A stretch of DNA of 64,000 bases from JAVDCA01 sp035293985 (GCA_035293985.1 DATGLS010000037.1:248001-312000); one strand, 5' to 3'; positions 1-7,594 are shown, numbered from the stretch's first letter. Notes: generated by a model from the letters alone, not told the origin. Translations and numbers: made by a program.

Positions 1-165
1 TGAGGAGAACACACTGCCTGCGCCCCCTCTCTCGCTCCAAGGGGGAGGGGGTTTTCTCCGCGGGTCGTCACATCGGAGCTTGTGGATACCCCCTCATCCC
101 GACCTTCTGCCCCTACACGGGCCCTCAGGGGGGAAGGCGCGCAGGCGTCGTGCTCACCTGCCCCA
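1..165. repeat. Dispersed palindromic intergenic repeat, family A copy 1
   Basis: GC-rich, G-tract and C-tract containing intergenic sequence. It carries CCCCTCATCCCGACCTTCT at 90-108, which is also present at 3283-3301 in copy 2, and the ending motif around GCGCAGGC that recurs in other copies. No protein-coding signal belongs to it; it borders the 3' end of the dipeptidase gene. Resembles the palindromic intergenic elements common in Bradyrhizobium-type genomes. Confidence 0.6.
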
Positions 166-1242
166 GGTCTTCCCCAGCACCCGCAACCAGTTCCTGAAGC
201 ACACTTTCTCGATCAGCGCCTCGCCGAATTGACGCTCGCGCATGGCGGTCACCAGGTTCGGCAGCATCCCCGCATTCGCCAGATTCGCAGGCATCTTGGC
301 GCCGTCGAAATCGGAGCCGAGGCCGACGCCGTCCTCGCCGACGCGGTCGATGAGGTGTGCGAGGTGGTCGACGGCGAGATCGAGCGGCGTGTCCGCCTCG
401 TGGCGGCCGTCGGGGCGCAGAAAGCTGACCGCGAAATTCATGCCGACCATGCCGCCGCTCTCCCGGATGGCATCGAGCTGCTTGTCGATGAGATTGCGCG
501 AATGCGGGCTGATGGCGTGCACGTTGGAATGGGTGGCGACGAGCGGCGCCTCGCTGACCGCCGCGACGTCCCAGAAGCCGCCCTCGTTGAGATGGGAGAG
601 GTCGATCAGGATGCGCAGCCGGTTGCAGGTACGGACCAGGTCTTTGCCGAGGTCGGTCAGTCCGGGCCCGGTATCGGGCGAGGAGGGACACACGAACGGC
701 ACGCCGTGCCCGAACGCATTCGGCCGGCTCCAGACCGGACCGAGCGAGCGCAGGCCCGCCGCATGCAGCACGTGCAGGAGCTCGAAATTCTCATCGATCG
801 CCTCCGCGCCCTCGATGTGCGCGACCGGCGCCAGCACGCCGTCCGTGATCGCCTGCTCGATGTCGGCGACGCTGCGGCAGATGCGGACGCGGCCCTGCGA
901 CTCCTGCTCGATGCGCAATAGGAGCGACAGCATGGTGAAGACCGCGCGCTGCGCCGGCTCGAGCTCGACCGGCGGCGGGGTGCGGACCTCGCCGGCCCCG
1001 GGCTGCGGCGGCGGCTTGGCATCGCCGTTCGCGGAGCGGTCCGGCGAGGGCACGAACATCGCGAACATGCCGCCGGCGAAACCGCCCTGCTGCGCCATCG
1101 GCAGATCGAGCTGGCCCTTGCCTTCGCCCTCGAGGAATGCGCGCGGCGCATCGCCACCGCCCCGCTTCCATAGCCGCAGCAGAACGTCGTTGTGGCCGTC
1201 GAAGATCGGCACTTTGATTGGTGCCTGCGGGGACGTGGTCAT
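154..1242 (-). CDS. Membrane dipeptidase (peptidase M19, renal dipeptidase family)
   Basis: A 362-residue protein of the M19 zinc dipeptidase family, which hydrolyses dipeptides and in some members acts on D-amino-acid-containing or beta-lactam substrates. The N-terminal HxD metal motif is seen as DGHNDVLL (His17, Asp19), and further expected segments are visible: THSN in the middle, a following GGMVGMNF strand, and GLGSDFDG near the C-terminus. Length matches the family. No clear signal peptide is seen, so a cytoplasmic location is likely. ATG at 1242 is chosen because GGAG lies about nine bases before it; an upstream in-frame TTG at 1251 is possible. It stands alone, converging on the repeat at the window start. 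Family assignment is secure; the substrate is not. Confidence 0.9.
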   Translation of the reverse strand: MTTSPQAPIKVPIFDGHNDVLLRLWKRGGGDAPRAFLEGEGKGQLDLPMAQQGGFAGGMFAMFVPSPDRSANGDAKPPPQPGAGEVRTPPPVELEPAQRAVFTMLSLLLRIEQESQGRVRICRSVADIEQAITDGVLAPVAHIEGAEAIDENFELLHVLHAAGLRSLGPVWSRPNAFGHGVPFVCPSSPDTGPGLTDLGKDLVRTCNRLRILIDLSHLNEGGFWDVAAVSEAPLVATHSNVHAISPHSRNLIDKQLDAIRESGGMVGMNFAVSFLRPDGRHEADTPLDLAVDHLAHLIDRVGEDGVGLGSDFDGAKMPANLANAGMLPNLVTAMRERQFGEALIEKVCFRNWLRVLGKTWGR

Positions 1243-1270
1243 CAAAGCCAACTCCGATGGAGAAGCCGGC

Positions 1271-1725
1271 TTAGCACATCGCGCCCAAATGCCTAGAGCG
1301 TAAGGTGCTTTCGAGATGAACGAAATGCCTGCCGTCGTTCCACGTGCGCAAGGCGCCGCGCAAGGGAGTTCTCTGGCCTGTATCCGCGCTCAGCGTAAAC
1401 CGGCTCATCCGCGAGCCGCGCCGCGCCAGCACGAGATCGACGCCGCGCAGCGTGTCGCCGTTGAATCCGGAGAGCGCCGACCTCGATGTGCAGGTCGAAA
1501 TCCGCGCCGGGGGCCGCCATCGAATTGATCGCCGTGGACGAGCATGGTCAGCCGGCCATCCTGGGCGCGTTCGGTCTCGATGATGCCGTGGCCGTCGAGC
1601 GGGCGCAGATAGTCGGGCGTATCCGGATCGATTACGGCGGCGCGCGCGCCGCCGGTGGGAGCAAAATGAACAGCGGGAATCGAGACGCGTGCAAGCGCGG
1701 CCATCGCTTCCCCTACAATGAGCAT
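1271..1725 (-). pseudogene. Frameshifted remnant of an AsmA-like (DUF3971-type) protein
   Basis: No single frame here is a credible gene, but joining three frames gives a continuous AsmA-like C-terminal sequence. From 1725 to about 1510 the frame reads RPLDGHGIIETERAQDGRL then VHGDQFDGG. The adjacent frame then supplies DFDLHIEVGAL (about 1505-1470). A third frame runs on with SGFNGDTLRGVDLVLARRG, then a segment ending LRTWNDGRHFVHLES, to a stop at 1271. This order (FDARP-like end, D-x-D-x-x-x-x-V, G-x-R-G-V-x-L, R-x-x-D-G-R) matches the repeated beta-strand pattern of rhizobial AsmA/DUF3971 proteins as I know them. At least two frameshifts and the loss of both ends indicate a decayed gene. 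An intact AsmA protein exists at 49238-51178 but is not an obvious duplicate. Confidence 0.55.
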
Positions 1726-1793
1726 CGCGCAAAACCATCGTCGCCGTATCGTGTGGCCCGGCCATGACCGATTTGTGGCCGATTTCCGGGGGC

Positions 1794-1949
1794 TCAGCGC
1801 CAGAACGTCAGGGCGAGCGCGACCACCACCGCGGCGATCAGGCCGCCGATGAAGATCGCGCGGCGCAGCGGCGTGCGTAGAATGATTTCGCCGCCACGCG
1901 CTTTCTCGGCGGGGTAGGGTGGCGGCTGGGGAGGTCCTTCGCGCACCAT
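1794..1949 (-). CDS. Small single-span membrane protein (51 aa), unknown function
   Basis: A 51-residue reading frame starting MVREGPPQPPPYPAEKARGG and ending in a hydrophobic helix followed by FWR. The N-terminal half is proline-rich and charged. Residues about 31-49 (AIFIGGLIAAVVVALALTF) form one transmembrane segment with arginines before it (TPLRR), so the N-terminus should stay in the cytoplasm. Short proteins with this plan are common next to unrelated genes in rhizobia. I do not recognise a named family. It lies just downstream of the DUF3175 gene on the same strand, 16 bases away, and could be co-transcribed. The amino-acid composition and clean membrane helix support a real gene. Confidence 0.6.
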   Translation of the reverse strand: MVREGPPQPPPYPAEKARGGEIILRTPLRRAIFIGGLIAAVVVALALTFWR

Positions 1950-1965
1950 GGCGACCGTCTCCGCG

Positions 1966-2319
1966 TCACGCGCGGCCGAACGACTTGCGCAGCTCGTCCT
2001 TGGCGCGCTGCAGTGTGCGCTTGCGTTCGGTCGGCAGGTTCTTGCCGGCGCGGTTGAGATAGAACACCAGCATCGACAGCGCCGAGCGGTAGGCGTCGGC
2101 CTTGCGCCGCCGGCTGTGCTCGGCGGAGCGCTTGAGTGAGCCGGCGATGCGCTTGGGGCTTTTCCAGGTAAAGACGCCGCGGTCGAGGTCGAGCGCGTCG
2201 CTGGTGCGCGTCACCCGCGCGGACCAGCGGCGGGTCGATTTGCCCCTCGTCTCGCGGGCGGCGGGCCGGCGGGCGGTCGATTTGTGCGTGGACTTACGCG
2301 TCGATTTCGCTGCCGCCAT
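1966..2319 (-). CDS. DUF3175 family protein
   Basis: A 117-residue basic protein. The first 30 residues are a Lys/Arg/Ser/Thr-rich tail (MAAAKSTRKSTHKSTARRPA), followed by the DUF3175 domain: RWSARVT, SDALDLDRGVF, SPKRIAGSLKRSAE, RRKADAYRSALSMLVFYLNR and AGKNLP near the end. The frame stays open upstream to 3177, but ATG at 2319 is the start typical of the family, and everything upstream is antisense to the SDR gene. Function is unknown; the basic tail suggests nucleic-acid contact, which is only inference. The start lies 99 bp from the divergent SDR gene start, so the two may share a control region. Confidence 0.85.
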   Translation of the reverse strand: MAAAKSTRKSTHKSTARRPAARETRGKSTRRWSARVTRTSDALDLDRGVFTWKSPKRIAGSLKRSAEHSRRRKADAYRSALSMLVFYLNRAGKNLPTERKRTLQRAKDELRKSFGRA

Positions 2320-2418
2320 TGGTTGCCTACGTTGTGCAACTGCGGACCGATATGCTCTGCTGATAATAAGGAACGCGAAGCGGCATTTGTTCCGCCGCAG
2401 GGGAGGATCCAGGGGACC

Positions 2419-3159
2419 ATGAACCAGCTCGATCTCAACGGCCGCCACGCGGTCGTCACCGGCGGCGCGTCGGGCATCGGCTTTGCAATCGCCGAGCGGC
2501 TGGCGGCCTCCGGCGCGACCATCACGATCTGGGACCGCGACCTCGAGGCGGCGCGCAAGACCGCGGCGGGGCTCTGCTGCGAGGCCGTGGCGGTCGACGT
2601 CGCCGACATGGCGGCGGTGACGCGTGCGGTGGCGCAGACGCTCAAGCTCACGTCGGCGATCGACATCCTCATCAACAATGCGGGCATCACGGGGCCGAAC
2701 GACAAGCTGTGGGATTACCCGGTCGAGGCGTGGAACCAGGTGTTCGCCATCAACCTCAACGGCGTCTTCCATTGCTGCCGTGGCGTCGTCCCGCACATGC
2801 GCGGGCGTGGCTATGGGCGTATCGTCAACATCGCGTCGGTCGCCGGCAAGGATGGCAATCCGAATGCCTCTGCCTACAGCGCCAGCAAGGCGGCGGTGAT
2901 CGCGCTGACCAAATCGCTCGGCAAGGAGCTCGCCGACACCGGCATCCGCGTGAATTGCGTGACGCCCGCGGCCGTGCGCACGCCGCTGTTCGCGCAGATG
3001 AAGCAGTCGCATATCGACTACATGCTGTCGAAGATCCCGATGGGCCGCTTCGGTGAGACCGCCGAGATCGCCGCCATGGTGGCCTGGCTCGCGAGCGAGG
3101 AATGCTCGTTCTCGACCGGTGCCGTGTTCGATTTGTCGGGGGGCAGGTCGACGTATTAG
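2419..3159 (+). CDS. SDR family oxidoreductase (FabG-like)
   Basis: A 246-residue classical short-chain dehydrogenase/reductase. The nucleotide-binding glycine motif TGGASGIG is at residues 13-20, the NNAG structural motif follows in the middle, and the active-site YSASK lies in a normal context with an upstream Ser (NIASVAG). The C-terminal GGRSTY end matches 3-oxoacyl-ACP reductase-like members. Asp at the end of the second strand (WDRD) suggests NAD(H) preference, as inference. ATG at 2419 is preceded by an AGGATCCAGGGG purine stretch. It is divergent from the DUF3175 gene and stands alone. Substrate cannot be deduced; sugar or hydroxyacid oxidation and 3-ketoacyl reduction are all possible. 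Confidence 0.85.
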   Translation: MNQLDLNGRHAVVTGGASGIGFAIAERLAASGATITIWDRDLEAARKTAAGLCCEAVAVDVADMAAVTRAVAQTLKLTSAIDILINNAGITGPNDKLWDYPVEAWNQVFAINLNGVFHCCRGVVPHMRGRGYGRIVNIASVAGKDGNPNASAYSASKAAVIALTKSLGKELADTGIRVNCVTPAAVRTPLFAQMKQSHIDYMLSKIPMGRFGETAEIAAMVAWLASEECSFSTGAVFDLSGGRSTY

Positions 3160-3182
3160 GGCAAAAAGGTACGGCACTCGCG

Positions 3183-3350
3183 CTCCGCCCCCCCCCTCAG
3201 GCCCCTTCGGGGCCAGTTCAGGGGAGAGGGTCGGGATGAGGGGGTCGCTCCGCGAGTCGCGACGTCGGAGTTTGCTGAAGCGCCCCTCATCCCGACCTTC
3301 TTCCCCAAAAGGGGAGACGGGGCGCAGGCACCGGTGCTCGCCTTACGTCA
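3183..3350. repeat. Dispersed palindromic intergenic repeat, family A copy 2
   Basis: Perfect 15-bp inverted arms GGTCGGGATGAGGGG (3229-3243) and CCCCTCATCCCGACC (3283-3297), with an internal GGCCCC/GGGGCC hairpin at 3200-3214. The second arm is identical to 90-104 of copy 1. It sits between the SDR gene and the RibD-like gene. Confidence 0.7.
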
Positions 3351-3428
3351 TTTCAATCGCCCTAAATTCATGCCAACTTCACCGCCAGGTTACGGTCGTT
3401 TTACTGGCGTGCGGTGTTATTGAACGTG

Positions 3429-4277
3429 ATGGCCCCGTTTCCCGCCCAGGATTTCGGTTTCCCCGCCGAAGACCTGCTCGCGCCCGAGCGCGACGCCGGT
3501 GGAAAGGCCGATTCCTGGCGCGACGTTCCGCAACTGTTTCGGGCGCTGCGGCCGCTGCCGGGCCCGTGGGAGGAGCGCTTTGGGCCGCTGCGGGCCGGCG
3601 CGGTCGACGATCTCGTCGTGGTCGGCCAGTTCGGCCAGTCGCTCGATGGCCGGGTCGCGACCGAGAGCGGCCATTCGCACTACATCAACGGCCCGGCCGG
3701 GCTCGCCCATCTGCACCGGCTGCGCGCGCTCGTCGATGCGGTCGTCGTCGGCATCGGCACCGCGCGCGCCGACGATCCTCAGCTCACGGTGCGCCATGTC
3801 GCCGGCCCTAATCCGGCGCGCGTCGTTATCGACCCGCGCGGCCGCATCGCGGCCGGCGCCCGCCTCTTTGCGGGCGACGGCGCCCGCCGGCTGGTCGTGA
3901 CCGCGCAGGGAACGCCGCTCGATCTGCCCGCCGATGTCGAGCGTATCGACCTGCCCGTGCATGACGGCGCGATCGCGCCCGCCGCGATCCTCGCGGCGCT
4001 CGCGGCGCAAGGGTTTCGCCGGATCATGGTCGAGGGCGGCTCGCACACGGTCTCGCGCTTCATCGCGACCGGCTGCCTCGACCGCCTGCACATCGTGGTC
4101 GCGCCGATCATCCTCGGCGCCGGCCGCGGCGGGGTTGCGCTGCCGCCGGTCGCGAGCTGCGCCGATGCGCTGCGCCCGCCGATGCGGCTTCACCGCCTCG
4201 ATGGGGGCGAGGTGCTGTTCGACTGCGATCTTGCGGCGCGGCGCATCTCGGTCGGTCGCGCGAACAGATCGATGTGA
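3429..4277 (+). CDS. RibD C-terminal-type reductase (pyrimidine/pterin reductase-like)
   Basis: A 282-residue protein of the RibD C-terminal/dihydrofolate-reductase-like fold. After an unrelated first ~65 residues comes the reductase core: GQFGQSLDGRVAT (compare KxAxSLDGR), HYINGPAGLAHLHRLRA, DAVVVGIGTARADDPQLTVR, then RVVIDPRGR, IMVEGGSHTVSRFI and APIILGAGR. In riboflavin synthesis this fold reduces the ribosyl side chain of an aminopyrimidine with NADPH. No deaminase domain is fused, and no riboflavin genes are nearby. It converges on the methyltransferase/glycosyltransferase/PTPS operon and overlaps the methyltransferase tail by 88 bp, so a role in the same pterin- or pyrimidine-like pathway is inferred. 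ATG at 3429 is used; an in-frame GTG at 3414 is possible. Confidence 0.8.
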   Translation: MAPFPAQDFGFPAEDLLAPERDAGGKADSWRDVPQLFRALRPLPGPWEERFGPLRAGAVDDLVVVGQFGQSLDGRVATESGHSHYINGPAGLAHLHRLRALVDAVVVGIGTARADDPQLTVRHVAGPNPARVVIDPRGRIAAGARLFAGDGARRLVVTAQGTPLDLPADVERIDLPVHDGAIAPAAILAALAAQGFRRIMVEGGSHTVSRFIATGCLDRLHIVVAPIILGAGRGGVALPPVASCADALRPPMRLHRLDGGEVLFDCDLAARRISVGRANRSM

Positions 4278-5047
4278 CCGACGCGCATCGATGACCGTCC
4301 GGCCGCGACCAGCTCGCGCCGGCGCGTCAGCCAGGCGATGATCTCGTCGAGATGCGGCGCGCCGAATTCCTGCGCGGCGCTCGCCCAGCCGGCAAGCAAT
4401 GCCTGCTGCATCTCCCGATCCTGCGGCTCGATCACCCAGTCGGCGGCCTCGCGGTCGACGAAGTAGCCGATCGCCGCGAACCGCGCGATCGCCTGTGCGG
4501 CGGCTTGCGGGCCGAGCGCGGGGCCGAATCCCTTGTCATTGAGCTGATGCGCGTTGACGGCCGCGATGATGGCGGCGTCGCCCGGGTCCTTGGGCGCGAG
4601 CTCGATGCGGCCGTCATAGGAGAGCGCCGCATAGAGCGGCAGCCGCCGCGCCGCGCATTCGATGGCGAGGCGCTCGAGCCAGGGCTCGGAGACGAGATCG
4701 AGCAGCGCCGTGGTGGTGACGAGATCGACCGCGCCGTCGAGCGCCGCCTCGAGGTCGTGCGCGAGATCGACCGGCACGGCGTTGACCTGGGCGCGCTCGG
4801 GCCGCGGGCTCTCCGCCGCGCGCGCGAGCAGGCTCAGATCATTGTCGACCAGCCGCCAGGTCTGGCGCGTCGCGATCGTGGGGGCGAGCGCGCGCAGGCC
4901 CGAGCCGGTGCCGCAGGCGAGATCGACGATCGCGACCGGATCGAGATCGCCGACGCTCGCGAGCGCCGCCGCGCGCACCTTGCGGCTGCGCGCCGCCATG
5001 TCGAATGGCTCGCGCAGCGCCAGCCAGTCGGCGGAAAAGCCGCTCAT
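4190..5047 (-). CDS. Class I SAM-dependent methyltransferase
   Basis: A 285-residue protein with a Rossmann-type methyltransferase core. Motif I is VDLACGTGSGLRALAP near residue 41, followed by an acidic end of strand two (LVDND), a mid-protein VDLVTTTALLDLVSE segment (motif IV region), and a C-terminal GHIDLFARP strand. Past that natural end, about 20 residues are low-complexity Ser/Arg-rich and are encoded antisense to the last codons of the RibD-like gene. The start overlaps the glycosyltransferase stop as ATGA, so it is translationally coupled as the last gene of the 7549-4190 operon. The methyl acceptor is unknown; the operon context suggests a small glycosylated metabolite. Confidence 0.85.
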   Translation of the reverse strand: MSGFSADWLALREPFDMAARSRKVRAAALASVGDLDPVAIVDLACGTGSGLRALAPTIATRQTWRLVDNDLSLLARAAESPRPERAQVNAVPVDLAHDLEAALDGAVDLVTTTALLDLVSEPWLERLAIECAARRLPLYAALSYDGRIELAPKDPGDAAIIAAVNAHQLNDKGFGPALGPQAAAQAIARFAAIGYFVDREAADWVIEPQDREMQQALLAGWASAAQEFGAPHLDEIIAWLTRRRELVAAGRSSMRVGHIDLFARPTEMRRAARSQSNSTSPPSRR

Positions 5048-6117
5048 TGTCTTGCTCTTGATCTTGCCTCTGGTGCGGCCTCGATGGCGTGGGCAAAGGC
5101 CTCGGCCGATTGCCGCCAGGTCGGCAGCTTTGCCGCAGCGGCGGCGGCTGCAGCCGCGAGACGCGCGCGTTCGGCCGTATCGCCGACCAGGCGACGCAGC
5201 GCGCCGGCGAGCGCATGCGCATCATCGGGCGGCACCAGCAGGCCAGCGCCGTCCGGCACCGTCTCGGGGATCGCGCCCGCGGTCGTGCCGATCACCGGCA
5301 GGCCGTATGCGATCGCGGTCGCAAATGCCATGCCGTAGCCTTCGAAACGCGACGCCAGCACGAACACGTCGGCCTGCGCGTGCAGGGCATCGAGCTCCTC
5401 ATCCGCTACCGCACCCAGCACCTCGATACGATCCATGAGCCCATGGATGCGAATGCCGGCGTCGAGCGCGGCGGCGGTCGCGGGCTGTCGGGTGCGGTCG
5501 CCCGCGATGGTGAGGCGCCACGGCAGCTCCTTCAGGTCGGCGAGCGCCGCCACCAGGACATCGTATCCTTTGCGCCGTACCAGCGAGCCGACCGACAGTA
5601 GTCTGACGGGGCCATCGCTCTTGAGCGTCGCGCGCGCCTTCGGCTCGCTGCCCGGCAGCGCGACCGTGATGTGCTCGGACGCGACGCCGTAGTCTTGCTT
5701 GAGACGGCGGGCGGTCGACGGGCTGGTCGCGATCACGCGATCCGTATGCGCGAGCGCTGCGCGCTCGCTGCGGCGGAAATCTTCCGCCTCCATGGGCGAT
5801 ATGCCGGATTCGAGCGCCAGCGGATGGTGCACCAGCGCGATCAGCGTGTGGTCGCGCTGCAGCTCGGCGGCAAGCTCCGGCAGCACGCCCAGCGCGAGGC
5901 CGTCGACGACGATCGGAATCCCGCTCGGCACCGCGATGAGCCGCGCGCGCGCCGCGGTCAGCGCCGGCGCGGTCGGCCGGGGAAAATCGCTGCCGATGTC
6001 GGCGACCTCCACGTCCCATCCGAGCTGGGCGAGCTCGGCGATGATCCGTCGATCATAGGTGTAGCCGCCGGTCGGGGTCTCGAGGTCGCCCGGCACCGCG
6101 AACACGAAGCGCTTCAC
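5044..6117 (-). CDS. Glycosyltransferase family 4 protein
   Basis: A 357-residue GT-B glycosyltransferase. It opens with FAVPGDLETPTGGYTYDRRI, typical of a sugar-acceptor loop, has the C-terminal-domain strand RLLSVGSLVRRKGYDVLV, a LVLAS/SRFEGYGMAFATAIAYG region with the EGYG loop that contacts the nucleotide sugar, and GLPVIGTTAGAIPE. No transmembrane segment is seen, so it is cytosolic or peripheral. The start is GTG at 6117, overlapping the TGA of the PTPS-like gene (GTGA), and its own stop overlaps the methyltransferase start. This strict coupling implies that PTPS-like protein, transferase and methyltransferase act together. Donor sugar and acceptor are unknown. Confidence 0.88.
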   Translation of the reverse strand: MKRFVFAVPGDLETPTGGYTYDRRIIAELAQLGWDVEVADIGSDFPRPTAPALTAARARLIAVPSGIPIVVDGLALGVLPELAAELQRDHTLIALVHHPLALESGISPMEAEDFRRSERAALAHTDRVIATSPSTARRLKQDYGVASEHITVALPGSEPKARATLKSDGPVRLLSVGSLVRRKGYDVLVAALADLKELPWRLTIAGDRTRQPATAAALDAGIRIHGLMDRIEVLGAVADEELDALHAQADVFVLASRFEGYGMAFATAIAYGLPVIGTTAGAIPETVPDGAGLLVPPDDAHALAGALRRLVGDTAERARLAAAAAAAAAKLPTWRQSAEAFAHAIEAAPEARSRARQ

Positions 6118-6515
6118 CGCACCGGCCCCTCGTACCAGGCGCGCGCGACATGCGACTCCGAGATGGTGACGCGGATCGCGCTGAGCTCAGCCCCGGCGCG
6201 ACCGAGGCCGTTATCGCGCGCCGCCGCGGCGAGGCGGCCGTGGATGTAGTTGGTCAGGAACTCGGTCGTGGTGTTGTGGCCGCGGAATTCCGGGATGTCG
6301 TCGAGATTGCGATAGTTGAGATCCTTGACGATGGCGCGCAGCACCTCGTGCGCGCGGCCGATGTCGATGACGATGCCGTGCTGGTCGAGCGTCTCGGCGA
6401 GGAATGCGGCGTCGATCACGAAGGTCGCGCCGTGCAGCGCCTGGGCGGGACCGAAAACCTCGCCGCGGAACGAGTGGGCGATCATGACGTGGTCGCGGAC
6501 TTCGACGGCATACAT
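6114..6515 (-). CDS. Non-canonical 6-pyruvoyl-tetrahydropterin synthase / QueD-fold protein
   Basis: A 133-residue PTPS-fold protein. The overall plan is visible: IAHSF (zinc His14), LHGATF (His28), a VIDIGRAHEVL helix start, LNYRNLDD, TTTEFLTNYI and the C-terminal ISESHVARAWYEG. The catalytic set is missing. Four residues before His28, where the family has Cys, there is Ala24. The HGH zinc motif is HGA (Ala30). The Asp-His pair before the LN motif is Asn-Tyr. Only the C-terminal Glu is retained. The protein may therefore bind a pterin-like ligand or catalyse another step. It lies 8 bp downstream of the MDR dehydrogenase gene and overlaps the glycosyltransferase start by four bases. Fold assignment is confident, reaction unknown. 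Confidence 0.85.
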   Translation of the reverse strand: MYAVEVRDHVMIAHSFRGEVFGPAQALHGATFVIDAAFLAETLDQHGIVIDIGRAHEVLRAIVKDLNYRNLDDIPEFRGHNTTTEFLTNYIHGRLAAAARDNGLGRAGAELSAIRVTISESHVARAWYEGPVR

Positions 6516-6523
6516 CGCGGGCC

Positions 6524-7549
6524 TCAATCGGTTGGCGGATAATCGATGCGCTGGCACAGGACGCCGCTCTCGGGCGCGAGAATTCGCGCCAGGCGCTGCG
6601 GCAGGTCGGCGAAGGAGATCGGCGGCGCGAGCAGGGCGTCGAGCCGCGGGTCGGCGAGCAGCGCGAGCGCCGCCGCGAGCCGCCGGCGATGCGTCCAGCG
6701 CGACCGGTGCGACGGCGCCACTTGCCCGACCTGGCTCGAGACCAGCTTGAGACGACGACTGTGGAAAGCGCCGCCGAGCGGCGCCGGGATGTCGCCGGCG
6801 CCGTACCAGCTCATCTCCAGGACGGTCGCCTCCTCGCCGGCGAGCTCGAGCGCGGTCGCAAGCCCGGTCGCGCTGCCGCTTGCATGGACCACGAGATCGC
6901 AGTCGCGCGGCGCCGCCCCAGGCGCCGCAAAGGCGACGCCGAGAGCGGCCGCCAGCTTCGCCCGTTCGGGGGCGACGTCGACGAGCGTCACCTCGGCGCC
7001 CGGCAGCCGGCCGCCGAGCCAGGCGGTGAGCGCGCCGACCACACCGGCGCCGACCACGGCGATGCGATCGGCCGGTCCGGGCGCCGCATCCCACATCGCA
7101 TTGAGAGCAGTCTCCATATTGGCGGCAAGCACCGCGCGCGCCGGCGGCACGTTGTCCGGAATCGGGACGACCGCGGCGGTCGGCAGGGTGAAGCGTGTTT
7201 GATGCGGATGCAGTGCGAACACGGCGCGGCCTTTGAGCTCCGCCGGCCCCCGGGCGACCGCGCCCACGGTGGCATAGCCGTATTTCACCGGGAACGGAAA
7301 GCTGCCGCCCATGTGAGGCGCCCGCATGCGCTCGAACTCGCTCGCCGGCACGCGTCCGGAAAAAACCAGCCGCTCGGTGCCGCGGCTGAGCCCACCGTGC
7401 AGCGCCCGCACCAGCACTTCGCCGTCACCGGGCGCGGCCACGCGTTCCCGGCGGATTTCCACCCGCCCGGGCGCGACATACCAGAGTGCCTGCGCGGTTT
7501 CCTCGGCCACGGTCGCGCGATCCTGTCGATGAATGGACTTGTCCCCCAC
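6524..7549 (-). CDS. MDR-superfamily dehydrogenase without zinc ligands (BchC-like group)
   Basis: A medium-chain dehydrogenase/reductase-type protein of about 341 residues. The NAD(P)-binding domain is clear (VVGAGVVGALTAWLGG, then VTLVDVAPERAKLA). In the N-terminal domain the usual catalytic Cys and His-Glu are absent: the sequence reads ALHGGLSRGTE and FPVKYGYATVG, as in the bacteriochlorophyllide-dehydrogenase-like (BchC) subgroup with SRGTE. It is the first gene of the operon that continues with PTPS-like protein, glycosyltransferase and methyltransferase. GTG at 7549 is the longest start; GTG at 7510, with AGGA ten bases before it, is a good alternative and would leave 84 bp to the divergent glycosyltransferase gene instead of 45. 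Substrate unknown. Confidence 0.8.
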   Translation of the reverse strand: MGDKSIHRQDRATVAEETAQALWYVAPGRVEIRRERVAAPGDGEVLVRALHGGLSRGTERLVFSGRVPASEFERMRAPHMGGSFPFPVKYGYATVGAVARGPAELKGRAVFALHPHQTRFTLPTAAVVPIPDNVPPARAVLAANMETALNAMWDAAPGPADRIAVVGAGVVGALTAWLGGRLPGAEVTLVDVAPERAKLAAALGVAFAAPGAAPRDCDLVVHASGSATGLATALELAGEEATVLEMSWYGAGDIPAPLGGAFHSRRLKLVSSQVGQVAPSHRSRWTHRRRLAAALALLADPRLDALLAPPISFADLPQRLARILAPESGVLCQRIDYPPTD

Positions 7550-7594
7550 CCCCTGGCTATATCCTGGGCGCGCGGGAAAGGCACCGGGGGTGGA

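Noticed and set aside
1966..3177. Extension of the DUF3175 frame to a 403-codon protein
   Set aside because: The added N-terminal part is antisense to the SDR gene and lacks family similarity; ATG at 2319 is the normal start.
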